Positions 1 to 13,395 of a stretch of DNA of 64,000 nucleotides are shown in pieces (position 1 is the first letter of the stretch; every line of letters starts with the position of its first letter). Position numbers and translations under genes: made by a program. Source of the stretch: Marisa cornuarietis. Lineage: Eukaryota; Mollusca; Gastropoda; Architaenioglossa; Ampullariidae. The notes beneath the pieces are model-generated. The model worked only from the letters and a program-made list of their open reading frames with translations. It searched no databases and had not been told where the DNA came from. The stretch covers positions 1,146,001 through 1,210,000 of the forward strand of contig SMMW01000521.1 in the NCBI GenBank assembly GCA_004794655.1. Reading direction: 5' to 3'.

Positions 1-192
1 GCTGGCAGAAGGTTAAGGAAACTGGGAATTAGAAGGGTTAAAGGTCATAATGCGGAGCTATTCGTTACAGTTTTACTAAGGCTACATCACAGCCAACCAG
101 CCAGCTCTGTAAACAGATGCCAGATGCAGAGAAAGAACAGCGTGCCCGAGACGAGATTCAACCATAGGACAGCCAACCCTCACTGTAGACAG
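1..192 (-). mobile_element. tRNA-derived SINE fragment (family A)
   Basis: Read on the minus strand, 153-163 gives a box-B-like pol III element (GGTTGAATCTC). It is followed by a body (about 75-150) that matches the better preserved copy at 57575-57755: the ACTAAGGCTA block, the CAGATGCCA block and the CAGCGTGC block all occur in the same order. The tRNA head with box A is missing beyond about 192, so the copy is truncated or decayed at its 5' end, and its 3' tail reaches the window edge. The tail section at 19-76 recurs alone at 1711-1764. No target-site duplication can be judged because one end lies outside the window. Confidence 0.65.
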
Positions 193-1710
193 AAGCTGGT
201 TTGTTATTTGAATTTTAATGCGTACCAGCAACTCAAGCTTTATTACCGCACTGTATAGGCAGAAGATCAAGCGGGTTTAGGGTGAGCTAGCGACAGACGT
301 CGATAGCTCCGGCCATTTGAACTAAAGTAGCACTTGTACATCTAGGAAATATTTTCTTTTTACGTTTCAAACTGTTAAAATACGAACACAACATTCAGCA
401 GTTAAAAAATCAGCCATGAGCATTTTAACAAACTTGAAGCCAAGGCTTAATACGAATACACCTTCCTGCATCAAGTGAGTCTGACAACTGGCAAGCCTAC
501 TCCCTGACTGCTGTACCGGTTGTGGCATTTATTTATTGTGACAGCCGCTGCTAGACCTAAAGAAAAGGGTTGTGGAATGAATAAATTTAAAAAAAGCAGC
601 AGAAAACATTGAAGGACAAAGCGGAACGCCATTGAGAATGTCTGGCTCAGCGACATGGCGGAGGTCGTGCACCTCTAGAAGACGTTGCTATCAGCGGCGT
701 ACAACTCCGCGCCTTGCATTGGCCCGCATCCAAGTGGCCTGTTTTGGGGCCACAGATCTTGATACTGGGTCCTGGCTTTGTTCCGCTTAATTATGGTAAT
801 TAACGCGTGTGTACGTGTGAGTGTGTGAGCTGTATGTTGTTGTTGTTGTGGGAGGGAGGAAGTGCGCGCGCGTGGATGACACAGAGAATTGCTTGGGGTG
901 TACACACCGCATAACTTTTCGGTTAACCATGGAACCGTGTACACGACGGTTATTTTAAGATTGTAAAGTTAAGACAGGGACGAATAAGGAGCTGCAATAT
1001 TTCTATCGCATAGCCCTCTTGGTTCGACAAGCCACGATCGTGGCTTTGCTGGGTAGCACGGGCAACGCGATTTTCAATACTTTTTATTGCAAAGTTCAAG
1101 TTTTCTCTTTTCCAAAAATGTCTAGGTTTCTTGGTCTAATGTTTATCTCAGAGCAGCAATAATAAGAAACAAACTTCACCCACTGTCGTCTTCGTAATCT
1201 TCAGTTATAAGCCAGTCATTGTAATGTTATATTTTTATCTTGAACCAAGAGGACTATAGTGATCTCGAAGCCGTCAGGTAACACATGTAAATTGTGTACA
1301 GTACACAGCATTTGACAATGATAACAACAAACTACTCATTTCTTTAAAAACATTGTATCTTGCATGAGTACATAAATACAATGCGTCCACTAATCTTGAT
1401 AAGTGCTAAATGTTTTGCTTTGTTTAAGAAAGAGAGAGAGAAAGAGAGAGACAAAGGGCATGATATTCGTGTTTCAAACCTCCCAGCCTCTCCTCTCGAT
1501 CTGTCTCACAGTTAATTAGTGACCGCAGGAGCGGCGGTGGGCTTTTCCATAATTAATGCTACTTCCACTGCGGGTGCGAACGAACGGTGGTGCAAGCCTG
1601 CCCGAACAAGGTTAGAAGGGTGCTTCCAAAGAGTTGCAGTTGCAGTGGTCTTGCGTAGTGAGGTAATCACGTAAGGATGATATGAATACATACATTGTTT
1701 TCCACTTACA
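193..1710. other. No gene recognised; short GA repeat
   Basis: I see no recognisable coding segment. Short low-complexity pieces only: TTG-rich sequence at about 836-850, a CG-rich run near 865-875 and an interrupted (GA)n run at about 1430-1450. Confidence 0.5.
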
Positions 1711-1764
1711 GAAACTAAGAATTAGAAGGCTTATAGGCCGTAATGCGAAGCTATTCGTTACAGT
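1711..1764. repeat. Second copy of the 19-76 repeat segment
   Basis: About 45 bases starting at 1720 align without gaps to those starting at 27, with roughly six differences. The shared end is the block GCTATTCGTTACAG. At 1-192 this segment is joined to family A SINE sequence. Here it stands alone, so it is probably a 3'-end fragment of the same element. Confidence 0.6.
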
Positions 1765-1980
1765 GAGACGTTCGCACACAAGCTTGCGCACACACATAAA
1801 CAATGCGAACAACAACATATAATAATAATAGTACAGTAATGAAGCTACGTAAGAGGCGCAAATGTTTGCATAGACACAAACTCAGACAAATTACACACGC
1901 AAGAGACGGGCTATCAGTTTCTACGATCATGTTCGCCCTTCTATCTCATGCAGAACGGGAGGGACTTGCCTTGAGGTGGA

Positions 1981-2085
1981 TTAATAATAAATAATAATGA
2001 TGATGATTTCTATAGCACCTTTCTCCACCATTAAGATGAACTCTAAGTGCTTTACACAAAGAACACCACACATACACGATAAATG
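1981..2085 (-). mobile_element. (AAT)n-tailed short element end
   Basis: An (AAT)n/(GAT)n run is followed by a TTCTATAGCACC block, a CTCCACCATTAAGATG block and a CTAAGTGCTTTACACA block. The same order of blocks recurs, diverged, at 29755-29850 and 60045-60115. A shortened version sits at the 3' end of the I-clade LINE (23396-23440). The minus strand is assigned because (ATT)n would then be the 3' tail, as for the LINE. No tRNA-like head is visible here. Confidence 0.55.
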
Positions 2086-2418
2086 CTAGCGGCCTACAGT
2101 CATCAATTCTGGAATCAAGGACTTACGAGGACAAGTGTTTTTCTATTTTTCAGTCTGACCATGATAACTTACACATTGAACACATCGCTATTATTTTCGA
2201 GGCCACCCACCAATGACATGGATGTGCTTACAGTTGCATGGTTAGTTTTAGAATCACTGAAACATAGCCGAATTCTTGTAGTACGATCATCAGGTTACTT
2301 TTAAAATCACTATAAAAGCCAGATTCTGTTCAAGAATTTCTGGATTGAACCACAGGAGGCAATCAACAGCATGTTGGGGTAGTCATAGTCAGTTCACTGA
2401 TGCCAGTCGTAACGATTG

Positions 2419-2419
<1 letters not shown>

Positions 2420-2451
<32 letters not shown>
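2420..2451. repeat. (GA)n microsatellite
   Basis: Uninterrupted GA run of about 15 units. Confidence 0.95.
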
Positions 2452-2453
<2 letters not shown>

Positions 2454-3232
2454 ATGGATGCCAGTGAGACACGCCCCTGTGTATGTCACATCCGCTATGC
2501 AAGTATTTCAGAGTATGTAGTATAATCCACCGGACCTGTGTGACCGCTAGTTCTGGCAGCCCACAGCAGGTATGACTGTCGACAGTTCATGGCGATGGAC
2601 GAAGCTACAGTAATGTGGGAGAATAATCTCATGTTGGAACTGCTTAGTTAATACAAATAGTTCTTGTCCATAGAACACATCATCGTAGATAAGCTGGGAT
2701 CTACATGACCACGCAGCAAATGCAGTCTGTAGTTGTAGATCAAACTGTAGATCCAAACAAATCATGCAACGAATGGCGTAAGAAACCGTCACGACTAGTC
2801 GATTTGAATGCAGAAGACTGTTGTTGGAATCAAATGGCCACAGACAAGCAAATCATTAAACAGAAAGACGAAGAAGCATGTGTCAAATAATAGGGACGAA
2901 ACTCACCACAAGTCATAGAAGACAACAAGAAATACAGAGAGCTAGTCCCCTCCAGCCGGTTAAGCGAAGGGACATAACTCTCATGTAGATTAGATTAGTA
3001 GATTAGAACGACCATCTTCTCGTGGGAATCAAGATGCATGGTCTAGGAGCAAAGTAGCAACAAGTTTCGAAGGTGAAACAGAAAATGAAACTTTCTACAG
3101 CTCCAAGAAGCTATCATGACGCTCTCTGGTCCATCAGTCCTTGTACTGCTTTTCAAAATAAAAAATATAATTTAAAAACCAGCAAGCTACACATACATTG
3201 AGACGCAGATGTCAACACAATTTATCTACTGG
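2452..3232. other. No gene recognised upstream of LINE remnant
   Basis: Only short open frames. Part of this stretch could be older sequence of the LINE whose catalytic motif appears at 3283-3309, but I could not recognise any other reverse transcriptase motif in it. Confidence 0.4.
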
Positions 3233-3440
3233 TCTCCCTGGTGACAACGGAATCGAATTTAGGGAATCTGACACTCGGAACAGAACTGTTCGCCGATGAT
3301 TGCGCCATTAAACTTTTATGAAAGTAAACACAGAGGATGTAATGAGTCAAGTAAGAATATTATTGTTTTAAAGGATAGTAAAAAAAAATACTAGCGAACT
3401 GGCTGGTGGGGATGGGAGAGTACATACGGCAATGTAGATA
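3233..3440 (+). pseudogene. Decayed LINE reverse transcriptase fragment
   Basis: In one plus-strand frame, 3283-3309 reads E-LFADDCAI. This contains the (Y/F)xDD catalytic box of reverse transcriptase in the form typical of non-LTR elements, and is followed by a stop at 3319. After frame changes, the stretch just downstream resembles the usual next blocks of such proteins: a VNTEDV-like segment near 3325 and an LANWLVGMG-like segment near 3393, which looks like the W..W-GM region. Stops and frameshifts make this a dead copy. The clade (CR1, L2 or Jockey group) cannot be fixed from so short a piece. A chance match is possible but unlikely given three ordered blocks. Confidence 0.5.
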
Positions 3441-3615
3441 ACACTGTTACAATGAGCAAGGAATTGTGCAGTGACAATTAATGAACTGTGTAATATGATA
3501 CCGTTCTGTGGAAGTAAAAACGCAACAATACGTCCAGAAACGGAAAAGACAATCTAGACTGACATTGATGTTTTACAGGATATTGTTCCCGAGAATTCTT
3601 GAGCAGTGTTACAAT

Positions 3616-3645
3616 ATTAAATAAATAAATAAATAAATAAATAAT
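3616..3645. repeat. (TAAA)n microsatellite
   Basis: About seven AAAT/TAAA units. Confidence 0.9.
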
Positions 3646-5980
3646 ATTATTCTATGCACTTTCGAACTTAATAACATGCGGTTCGGAAGAAAAACGTTTA
3701 TCAAAGTTGTGCTGAACACGAATGTAATAAAAGCTTTATCTCACAAAGTAGCTAGACCATTAAAAGGTTGAAGATCCTAAACTCAATACGTTACTTAGCC
3801 TTCTCATGATATCTAAACATTTGTGATGCCATTTGTGATGTGTACTCTGCGTTAGAACTCAAATCAGCAAACCTGAACTATACTGCACAGACAAAAGCCG
3901 TCAGAAAGAAAGAATAAAAAAAAAAGAAAAACAATAAAATAACGATTAAACCAACGTTCCAAAGAAAGATAAAAAAAAAGAATCTACTTCGCCTTCTCCA
4001 TGAGTGATAAGAAAAAAACTAGACTATCCCATGCTGCAATGTTTTGCTGACTTTCAACATTATCTCTTCTTGCCACACCCTGGGTTTAGGTTACGTCCTC
4101 GTGTAATTATTCAATTACACACAGAAAAAAATGAATAATCGAAATGTCTGATCTTCGGCTCACAACACAAGTTCCGTTTCTGGTCGTCCTCTAAAATTCC
4201 ACACCGATGCGCTACGATGCAGCTATTCCAATTACCTACATAACCGACAGCTTTATTTGTTTGATACTAATAAAGTCTCCGTGTAGTCAACGTTGTGTCC
4301 CCATCGACTGGAAGTTTTATGCTACCCGTCAGCTGCCTGTCCATTGACAACTAAACTGAGAGTTGTCAAGCTTTGTCCTGAATCTTTTCTATTTTTCTTT
4401 TTTTTTCCGCCTTAATATGCTTTCGGTGTGGGAAAAGAAGGAAAAGAGGCATAGAAGGAAAGTGGAAGAACTGAAATGGTTAGGTGGATGGTTGATTGGT
4501 TGGTTTGGCGAGAAAGTGCTTTCAACTAGAGATGATTCTGCACTAAGAGGGGAGCGAACAGGTGTCACAGTACAAATACACATTCAAGTCTAAGCTCAGG
4601 GCCACATTGGAGTAGTGACAAGCGAGTGTTTTAACCACTTCACTACTGGACGCCCATAAGAGAGAGAGAGAGAAAGCTAGGAAAGAGAGAAAAGGTAATG
4701 GTTAGGGGGAAGGAACAGAGAGAAAGATATATATATATATATATTATAAGAAAGCAGTAGAGAGAGAGAGAGAGAAAGCCATTTAAAGAAAAAGACAGTA
4801 AAGAAGGAGGAAACCAAGAGAAGTTCAAAGCCAGATTTCCGAGAAGCGCATTCAAAATAACCATTAAGATTAACCTGGAAGTCTCAAGAGCCTACTTACC
4901 CGGACAGAAGCTTTCAAACAGGTGACATTCTTTAGTAAATTTGTTATACGACCGTCAAATTTTGTTCTACTTTGGCGCAGGTTCAAGAAAGTCTTTCAGG
5001 CCGCCACTTCTTCCCACTGGAAGGTCATCATTTTTACACAATGTTCTGCGTCTACTGACAGTTCTGACGAAACATGTTTCCAGTCTGCAACGTATTGTGC
5101 GCACGCGCCGAGTCGTTGGAAGTTGCTGCCTCCGCAGTTTGCAATAACCTCGTCAGGCGCATTCTGAGTCCAGAAAGAACAACAGCCGGACAAGTAGCCG
5201 AAATGTGGAGCTCTTTCCCAGTGCAGCCATCTGTATCAACTCCTCCTTCCTCTAAAATCTTTGTCGTTTTCGCCTTACCGTAAAATATTCCATGCTTTTT
5301 CCCTGTTTAGGGAGATGATTTGTATATTTCCTTACAATCCCTCCTTCCTCAACCCAGAAAGACCCGAAATCACAATACAGGTGAATTTTTTTTAAGCGCT
5401 TGCACGAAGCTCAAAATAGAATGTTAAACTAGGGTGGTCGCACATGCGCAGGAAAGAGATGCTCCGTGTTTTGCTTTACATCTGAGCTTGGCTGGAAAAA
5501 GTTTCGAGTGTACAACCCCCTCTCGTCGCAAAGAAAACATTTATCTCATGCTTCTTATACGACCTTAGCGTTTTTATCAAACTGTTATTAGCGTGTAAAA
5601 CATACTATACTAGTTGACTAACGCGTTCTGCCACAGCAATGCCAAAATAAACATTTTGAAAAGGCACCTTACGATAACAACAGCATAATCGAAGATTTTT
5701 TTTTGCAGTAGCGAGAGAACCAACGCAGTTTTTTCCACAACAGAGGGATTACTTTTCAGGGTTTGTAGACAATATCTACAATAAGATCCACACAACGTTA
5801 ACAACACCTCAGTCACTGAACAGTTTATTTATTTAATCTTATTGAAAAGAAAGTTTAAATAGCGATCGAGTTAGGGTCAAAATTCTTAAACAAAAACATT
5901 CCTGCCTTTGTGACTAGTAAGCTGACAGATGTCAGAAGTGAGAAATGGATGAGGGAAAGTTCGGGAAGCAAGGAAATAGT
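3646..5980. other. No gene recognised; AT-rich and GA-rich DNA
   Basis: Short low-complexity runs only: a poly-A patch near 3910-3980, GA runs at 4660-4685 and 4755-4780, and (TA)n at 4727-4745. The overlapping open frames at 4922-5283 show no family I recognise. Confidence 0.5.
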
Positions 5981-6040
5981 GTTTTAGGCTGAGCCAGCAG
6001 TGAATGTTACGGCAAAGCAACCGGCCCTGTATCCAGGGGA
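5981..6040 (-). mobile_element. Family A SINE short fragment
   Basis: The block GGCAAAGCAACCGGCC at about 6011-6026 matches GGCAAAGCACCCGGCC in the 57.6-kb copy with one difference. Similar but weaker sequence lies to either side. Only the middle of the SINE body survives. Confidence 0.45.
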
Positions 6041-9000
6041 AATCCTAGGGAAGAGGGGTGAAGAGTGAAGTAACAGATAAAACTGTAGACAAAGACAAAA
6101 TAGTACGAAAATGAGTAGAAAAAAAGAGGAAATGGCTGATAAACGAAGTGAAGAAAGAAAGTTGTTTATTCTTCTTGGCAAACAACAAACCGACCGGAAA
6201 CTGACTTTACAAACCGAAAGCGAGGCGGACAAAGAACTCCACTAGCAAGGAAACGAAGTATAGTAGACAGAGGAATGGAGGAACGCAGACAGACACGGTG
6301 ACAGTGTATTTGTAAACGAAACAAACAAACAAGCAACTAAACAAATAAACAAACGAAGTAGAGGAGAAAATGAATAAAACAAGGTAGCACAAAGGCAGAC
6401 AATCCATCGTTCGGCCATACACAATCGTTTCCGCTAAGTGCCGGCTCGGCTCCAAAGCCATCTGTAATGAGTTTCTGTTCTCCATGTTATGTGCAACTGG
6501 AGACACTGTCTGCATGGCTAGACAGAATTACTGCACATCCGAACACTGGTGTTCAGTAAGGAAAACAGCCCAAAGATTTCGTTCTCAGAAAAAGCAGCAA
6601 TAAAAGAACCAACCACCCCCGACACCAGATCAAACAGAATGCAATTACGGAAAACATCGCTGATCTCACGGCTTAAAGAAATGAACAAGTCTAAATATTT
6701 GATAAATATTAAGTCCTTCAAGTATCAAACACTCGAGAAGCACAGACCTCTTCGAAAGCTAGGCATCCATTTTCTATAATTTTCACGAGGAAGAAAGGTT
6801 GAAAAGCACATATCTAAATGAGAAGGATGAAGAAGAGAGAGAGAGAGAAATTCAAGAAGAGAAATTCTGACAGAACAGTTTCAAAGTAATTAAAAAAAAT
6901 TCTGTAACATACAGGTCTATAGTAATAAGTATACATCTCTCTATCCGGGACAAGGGAGTAAAAATAAACAAGCAAACAAATAAACAAAATCTGAATGATA
7001 ACAGTTCTGATGAAGAAGTCCTTAGATAATTAAACAATTATGTCAAAGAAATATCGTTGGAAGCAGCATCTTCTGGGAAGGCAGCTTGGGGTGGTCATTA
7101 ATATAAGATGCCGTAAAACAGGTCTCCGTGAATACAAGAAGAACAGGAAATAGTGTTTCCGAAATAACAAAGTCGACTTGTTTATGTGACAGAGGTTGAG
7201 TCAGCACAGGCAAACACGAGCTGTATCAGAAAAATCCAATTACGATGCAAAAGAGAGAGATCATTAACATGCACGTATACACGGATCACGTGTCTTAAAC
7301 ACCTGTTTCCACCCACCCACCCTCATACATACATTATATTATTAATAAATAGTATTTGGTGGGAAACCAAGATGAGTAATCTTATAGTTGGGGCTTACTG
7401 TAAACGAAAGAGGATATACTAAGATCCAGGGTGCATGTAACTATAACTTGCCTATTAATCCCTTAGGGAACTTTTTCCCCGAATTGTAACTTTATTATAC
7501 AGCTTAATTCATAGCCACTTTTGTCTTGTACCGGCTAAAATAGTAACTATTAAATACCAAACTTTACTAAGGTGTGTGTCGCCTCTTCCAGCCTGGGTTG
7601 CTACTGACTGTGTTAGGTGTGTGTCGCCAGTGTGTCTATTTATACGTATGAAGTGTATGTAATACTGTCAATGAACTTGTGTAAAATCTACCTAGGACTG
7701 CGCTTAGTTTAACAGAAAGAGTGGCACAACAGATTCAAGGATCCACAAGCCATTGACGACGCCTGGGTCTTATACAGTGCTACCATTCCGTCGTAGCTCT
7801 TCTTATATGCTCGCGCAATATCAACAGCACACATCAGTCAGTCACCCCAAGACAAAGAGAGTTTGACACTTTTAGAGCTCAACATTCAAGATAGTTTAGT
7901 CTTTCTCCACATCACTGAAAATATTTTTAAAAATTTACACGAAAAAAATAATCCCGTATCATGTCATGCCATCCCATAACTGGCGCGGCAAGTACCATTC
8001 ATAGGGGAGAGCTGATAGAACGACTCATTCGTAAACTCATGCCAACCGAGACGATATTTCGCCTGCCTGAGAAGGTCCTCCAGTGGACAGCCGGTCCACT
8101 CCTTCACGTGTCAAGTACTCTTAAAATTTAATGGCATTAATGGCCACCTTCAGGCAGACCCAGGTTAACGAACGCACGAGTCATGAACATCCGCGCATAC
8201 GAACGAGCTGCCACAAGGCCTAACAATTTAGAAGTCAGGGTTACAGACAAAGTCTAAGCAGTAACAGTGAGAACAGGTGTGTTAGTCTATTATCATTGTG
8301 TTTAAGATGCATCGTGGTAGACTGGAAATGTTTTTAGTTGCATAGAGAAAAAATATTCAGTAATGTCTAATTAGTAAGACCTTTAAAGACAGAAAAAAAG
8401 ATAAGTGATACTTACAACACCACTGAGAACGCTGCAAATGATAAGACTGAAAGACAATATCCTTGTTAACAGTCACATGCATTTTCAATATTAGCAGTAA
8501 ACTTCCACATACCTTACCACCCAGTTAACAAACCTGTTAATCTGTCAGTTGCACGATAACCTCGTCTTGCACACGGAATTGTATATCCAAGATCGTACAC
8601 GCCTCGCATCATCGAAGTAATATTCTTTTAACCATAATCTGCCTTGGGTTACGTGTATAGCTTCAATTTTCCTATTACATTTTCCATATATTAAATCTTC
8701 TCTAAATGTCAAAGGACAAAAGCGTCTCACGTACATTTTTTATTGATAAACGCCATTAGCCCTGCACATGACGGTTTACGTGAACGCGCTTGTTTTATGT
8801 TTGCAAAAAATAAAAGTCGCAGAAGATTTTAAAAAGTAAACAGGACCTAGAAACAGTTTTATGTAAAGGAAATGATATACGGACACTCATTCACCTAGGC
8901 TAAGTTTTAAAGGTCTACTATGGTACAAAATACATCGCATTAACAAAGTTCAGTATAGAGTATCATTTTCTCAAAAATCTCCATTTCCGGTCACGTGATG

Positions 9001-9505
9001 TACGCCTAATGATAACAGAGGAATTATAAAGCGTATTTCTCCCCGTTTTAAATGAGGTTCCATGCTCTTACAAAACAGACAAAAAGTCTTACCTCTCTCT
9101 CTTCCCATAATATGCATTCTTACACAAAAAAAGAAGTAGAAAAGGAATAAGAAGACAGGACAACATTAAGGCACATGTGAGATGTAAAAGGCTATCGCCC
9201 TGGGCAAGAAAAGGCAAGTTGTCCAGTTTGCCTGATATGCTATTTTCCCATACGAAGAATGAAATGTAATGTTCAGATCTGCAATGTGTAATAAATCAGT
9301 GTCATAGTTTCCGTAAGTTCATCTGAGACGAAATCAGAGGAAGACCTCTTTCTGAAGACATTCCACCTGCTGTGGTTAAAAATGACTTAGGGGTATTCAG
9401 GGAACTTTATTCAGGGCGGCCGAAACAACAAAAGTATTCGAACAGATGAAAAAAAAATCTGTAGCTATGGATATCACGTTTACAGTCCACCTCGCCAAGC
9501 ACCCA
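6041..9505. other. No gene recognised
   Basis: No protein family, RNA gene or transposon was recognised. A 14-bp direct repeat (AGGTGTGTGTCGCC) occurs at about 7570 and 7615. Confidence 0.5.
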
Positions 9506-9533
9506 CCACCACCACCACACACACACACACACG
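9506..9533. repeat. (ACC)n/(AC)n microsatellite
   Basis: About four ACC units run into about nine AC units. Confidence 0.9.
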
Positions 9534-10339
9534 GAGCACATGTAGTGTCTATGTCTGGTATTATGTAACAGAGGTCAATAACACAGGCATCAAGATGGTA
9601 AATGGATACGCCAGAAGGCCTCACCCAATGAGAGGCTGGGGCCAAATGTTAATTAAGCCTGTCTGTGGATAACAGTGATGTCATGACTATGGGCTCGTTC
9701 TGTACATGGTGATGTTTATCTCGAGAAAGACATGGGAGAGGGGTGGTGGGGGAGGGTATTCACCCAGACTTTCAGAAATAACGTCTTGCACTGAGCATTA
9801 TCCAGCTATTAGGGAAAATTGCACCCCAGTACACCTTTAATCTTTAACGTTGCTACCGATAAATTGCATTCTTTATAATCTAATAATGAATTATGCCAAG
9901 CAGTCGTCATGTACAATGTTTCTTTTCCGTAGAAATTCAATTTATCTTGTCACGCGAGGGAAACAACGACCTTTGGAAGAGATACTCCACCACAACAAAG
10001 AGGAACCAGGAGGCAACAGATTAGGGAGCTGGGCAGGTTGGGGGTAGAAAGGTGTAGGACCCTCGATAAATAACTTCCTTACTATCTCCACACGAGGCCA
10101 ACCGACATGGCGTACGTCTGAAGGAAACAGAGGTGTAAGATGATGTATGGTAATAGGGTTTCTCCTCTCGACAGTCTCAGTGTACCAGGGACGAGTGCCA
10201 GACTGCTCTGAGCATGCGCACTGCTTCATCCACACACCCGCATGATTTATTTTTTTTCCTCTGCAGATCTTTAGCGGCGAAAGTAAACAAGATACACTGC
10301 ATGCTGAACTTTGCCAGCGGCGCCTTCTGTCCTGACCGA
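9534..10339. other. No gene recognised
   Basis: Nothing beyond short open frames and a poly-T patch at about 10248. Confidence 0.5.
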
Positions 10340-10950
10340 GATTAGGATATTCAGGGAATTGAGGAGACGGTCTAAGAGACCGAGATTAAGATATTCGGGG
10401 GATGCTTGTGTATCACAGCTATATTACCAATGTAAGTAGGTACAGCGTTTTGTAATAGTACACGAGGGCATTGTCTGTTTGCCTTTCTCTAGTTTTTTTT
10501 CTCGTTCAAAGTGATTTACCTGAGCATACTTGATGTATGTTGTCTGGTGTAAATTGCATGTCAGCTTGTCAGGATTGTCTCCTGAGGAGTCTGAACATAT
10601 TTAGAGGTTTTAATATGTGTATGTTATATATATACCAAATTGTTTTCATTTCCTCCAGTGTAAATGATCAGGGTGTAACTTATCGATCTTATATTTGCCA
10701 CGTAAACCAGGAACAGTTGTGTGTTTGTGCAGCGTAATTAGGACAGCTGTTTGTAATGCTACATGTGGACACTTTCTTCTTGTCTCTCTCTCTTCTCTCT
10801 ATTTTTAAGTATGGATATCAAACACTCTATATCTATATTTTCTACCTCTAGTATGGATTTAAGAATGAAAGAGGTGTTTGAATTGTGTTCTGTGAATTGT
10901 AATACGGAAAAAAGATATTCGGGGGTTTGGGGAGACGGTCTAAGAGACGA
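10340..10950. repeat. Local degenerate repeat cluster
   Basis: The 17-mer GAGACGGTCTAAGAGAC occurs at 10364-10380 and again at 10932-10948. Each copy is preceded by a GATATTC-GGG block, and a third GATATTCGGGGG block follows the first copy at about 10391. Separately, 10441-10490 and 10741-10790 are diverged copies about 300 bp apart, both with the order ACAG, TTGTAAT, TCTTT/TCTCT. This looks like an old local duplication. Confidence 0.65.
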
Positions 10951-13395
10951 AAGATAAAAGGGGTCTGTATGTTTAAAAGGACATACATAAAAGGGATTTA
11001 ACCAGACACATATTGTCAAATGTGTGCCTGTGTTTGGAAAACTTTCCCTCAAAGATAGCTTTTTAATGTACTCCATATTGTGGGTCTGGTTAAGAATGCC
11101 TTTACGAGGAAGCTGGAGGATGAGGACGAAGAGGAAGGAAATGATTGGTGGGAGGAGGAGGGGAGAAGATGGAGAGGAGAAGCGTAAGAACCAAGACAGA
11201 GAACCATGTGCTTTCCGCACTGACCGACACGCCTACAATATAATGCAATACGACAAAAATTTATCCGTCTCAGACGGCAGTTACACAGCTCGCACCCTTT
11301 TTCCAAGCATCTGCTTTTTAACCAAGTTTTGTTTAATCTACTGACATGTTTTTTGTACATAATATATTTATTTTTCCAACAGGCAGACGTATTCGTTTTT
11401 AGATCATTTCTAGAGGCATGTATCTGTACTCAATAACTTCAACCCTTTTGTACCATGTTACGTCAAAGTAATATGAGATTGACAGCTTCAAACTCAGCTC
11501 ACCAAACGGGGACATGTTTTGCCTGTTCATGGAGTTTCCCTGCATGACGTCATTGCTGTTACACATTAAGACTAAGGTGCTTGATACAGTACAACAAAAT
11601 TTATATAGATTTTTGACTCAGCTAACTGTTGAGTGTGGCATAAAAATAATGTTGCAATTCTGTAACAAATCTACATCAACGACATCAACCGTAGTATTAA
11701 TTTCGTCGTTGTTTGCACGTAGTTCAGCAGGCTGCCTTGAGGATGGATTCTTTGAAAAGAGCTTCTGGCGAGTGTTTCTGCTGTTAGCTTCTGCTGATCT
11801 CTCGTGCATCGTATCAGGGTGGCATGCACATGTTTCGGACCCTGATACCCACCCCGCCTTCGTCTGGAAGCACTGACAAGCAATCTGGTCGAACACGCAG
11901 CTTTGAACGTGACCTCGCCGAAAAGTCAAAGGTGCCTGCGCACACCCGGAAAGGCGACGCCCAGCGTGCAACAATCATTACGCGCTCGCCAGGGGAAGGC
12001 GACCGATCTCAAGGCAAGCGAGCCGAGACGTGACTTGGCTCTGTGTGTTCCAGACTTCGATCTCCACCGCCATTTCCTTGATCACTGGGGTTTAAAAAAA
12101 AGGTCAGCCAGTCAGTCAGTAAGAGAAGGAGAAAGAAGGAGAAAGAGAGATCTTTATCCTCATAAAACAACACAAAAATAGAAAATTTTCTTGGTCCTCA
12201 GTCGTGCTTTCTCTTTACCACCCACCTACCCTCCGTTGTCTCTTCTCCTTATCTCAACCCCCCCCCCCAATCCCTGTTACTCATATGTTCTTTCTCACTA
12301 TAAGACCCTGATCTAATGACCAAACTAACTGATCAATCCATCCGCCCTTTAACTGACAAAACCAGAGGCCAATATATGTGCCCTCCTTTCAAAAATAGCC
12401 CAAAATGAAAGTGTTCTGTCCTGGTTAACATAAACAGGTAAACTGCACGTGGTTCACAGAGTCTAAGACACGCTATGAGAAAGGGGAACACAACTTTCCT
12501 CTTTACATAAGGAATAAGGAGGCCGATGAGCTGCAAGGTAGAGTGGTGATTTCAGCCACTGGACAGGGGTGAGTATTGAGACTGTGAACCTCTGCTTTAC
12601 AAAACTGAGCTTACTAACCCCCCAAATCGAGATTTTGTCTCTCTAAAATTTATAATTAACTTAAAACTAAAAGACAATACGTTTGTTTGTTGTTACATTG
12701 TAATATTATAGCCAAGATGAAAAAGTTTGTATAAACTCCTACTCATGATTATTCCTAGAACAGAAGCTAGACTAAAATTCCATTCTTTCTGGTTAACATT
12801 GGCTGAGTGTTCAACACATATTTGCTTTCCCTCTGTCTGTGGCTGATATTTATAACAACCAGCTGTATTCTATTCGGTTTTAGAGGTCACAATGACTTCG
12901 AATCCAGAGTGTACAGAACCAAGTCAGTACTCAGTATTCATCAGCAATACCTACTTTAGGAATCCCACACACTGGGTAAGACACTTGGTAATCCCTCTGT
13001 TGGCCCACCTACAATTCTTTGATTTCAAAAATCTCAGTTTTGGTAGCAGCCACCATAAAGCCATTGTAACAATGTCCGCCTGTGTACGAAGAGTTACAAT
13101 ATAGAGTCGAGACTTAGTCGGTTTCAGTAAACAATGCTGAATTAATAGTTCTGTTGAACTTGCTATACAGAGAGGGCATTCTATTAAAAGACAGCAGAAA
13201 AAAAGGATGTGGGTGTGTTGACTGCATATCATGATAGGCCCTCATCTCCGCCAGCGGACGGCAATGTCGAAAGTCAGATTACAAGGGCGCGTTTTGACAG
13301 TGGGCGCAGACTGTTTGTCTGAAATAAGTTAAAACTCACTGATAGACGAGCAGCTGTCTGTCACGTTTCACGTAAACACACACACACAGGCACGT
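10951..13395. other. No gene recognised
   Basis: Several open frames of about 100-150 codons cross this stretch on both strands, but none shows a domain I know. A perfect cAMP-response-element palindrome (TGACGTCA) lies at 11545-11552. A run of ten C lies near 12260. Confidence 0.45.

Noticed and set aside
10759..11220. 153-codon minus-strand frame
   Set aside because: No recognised domain. It overlaps the local repeat cluster, and another frame is open on the opposite strand.
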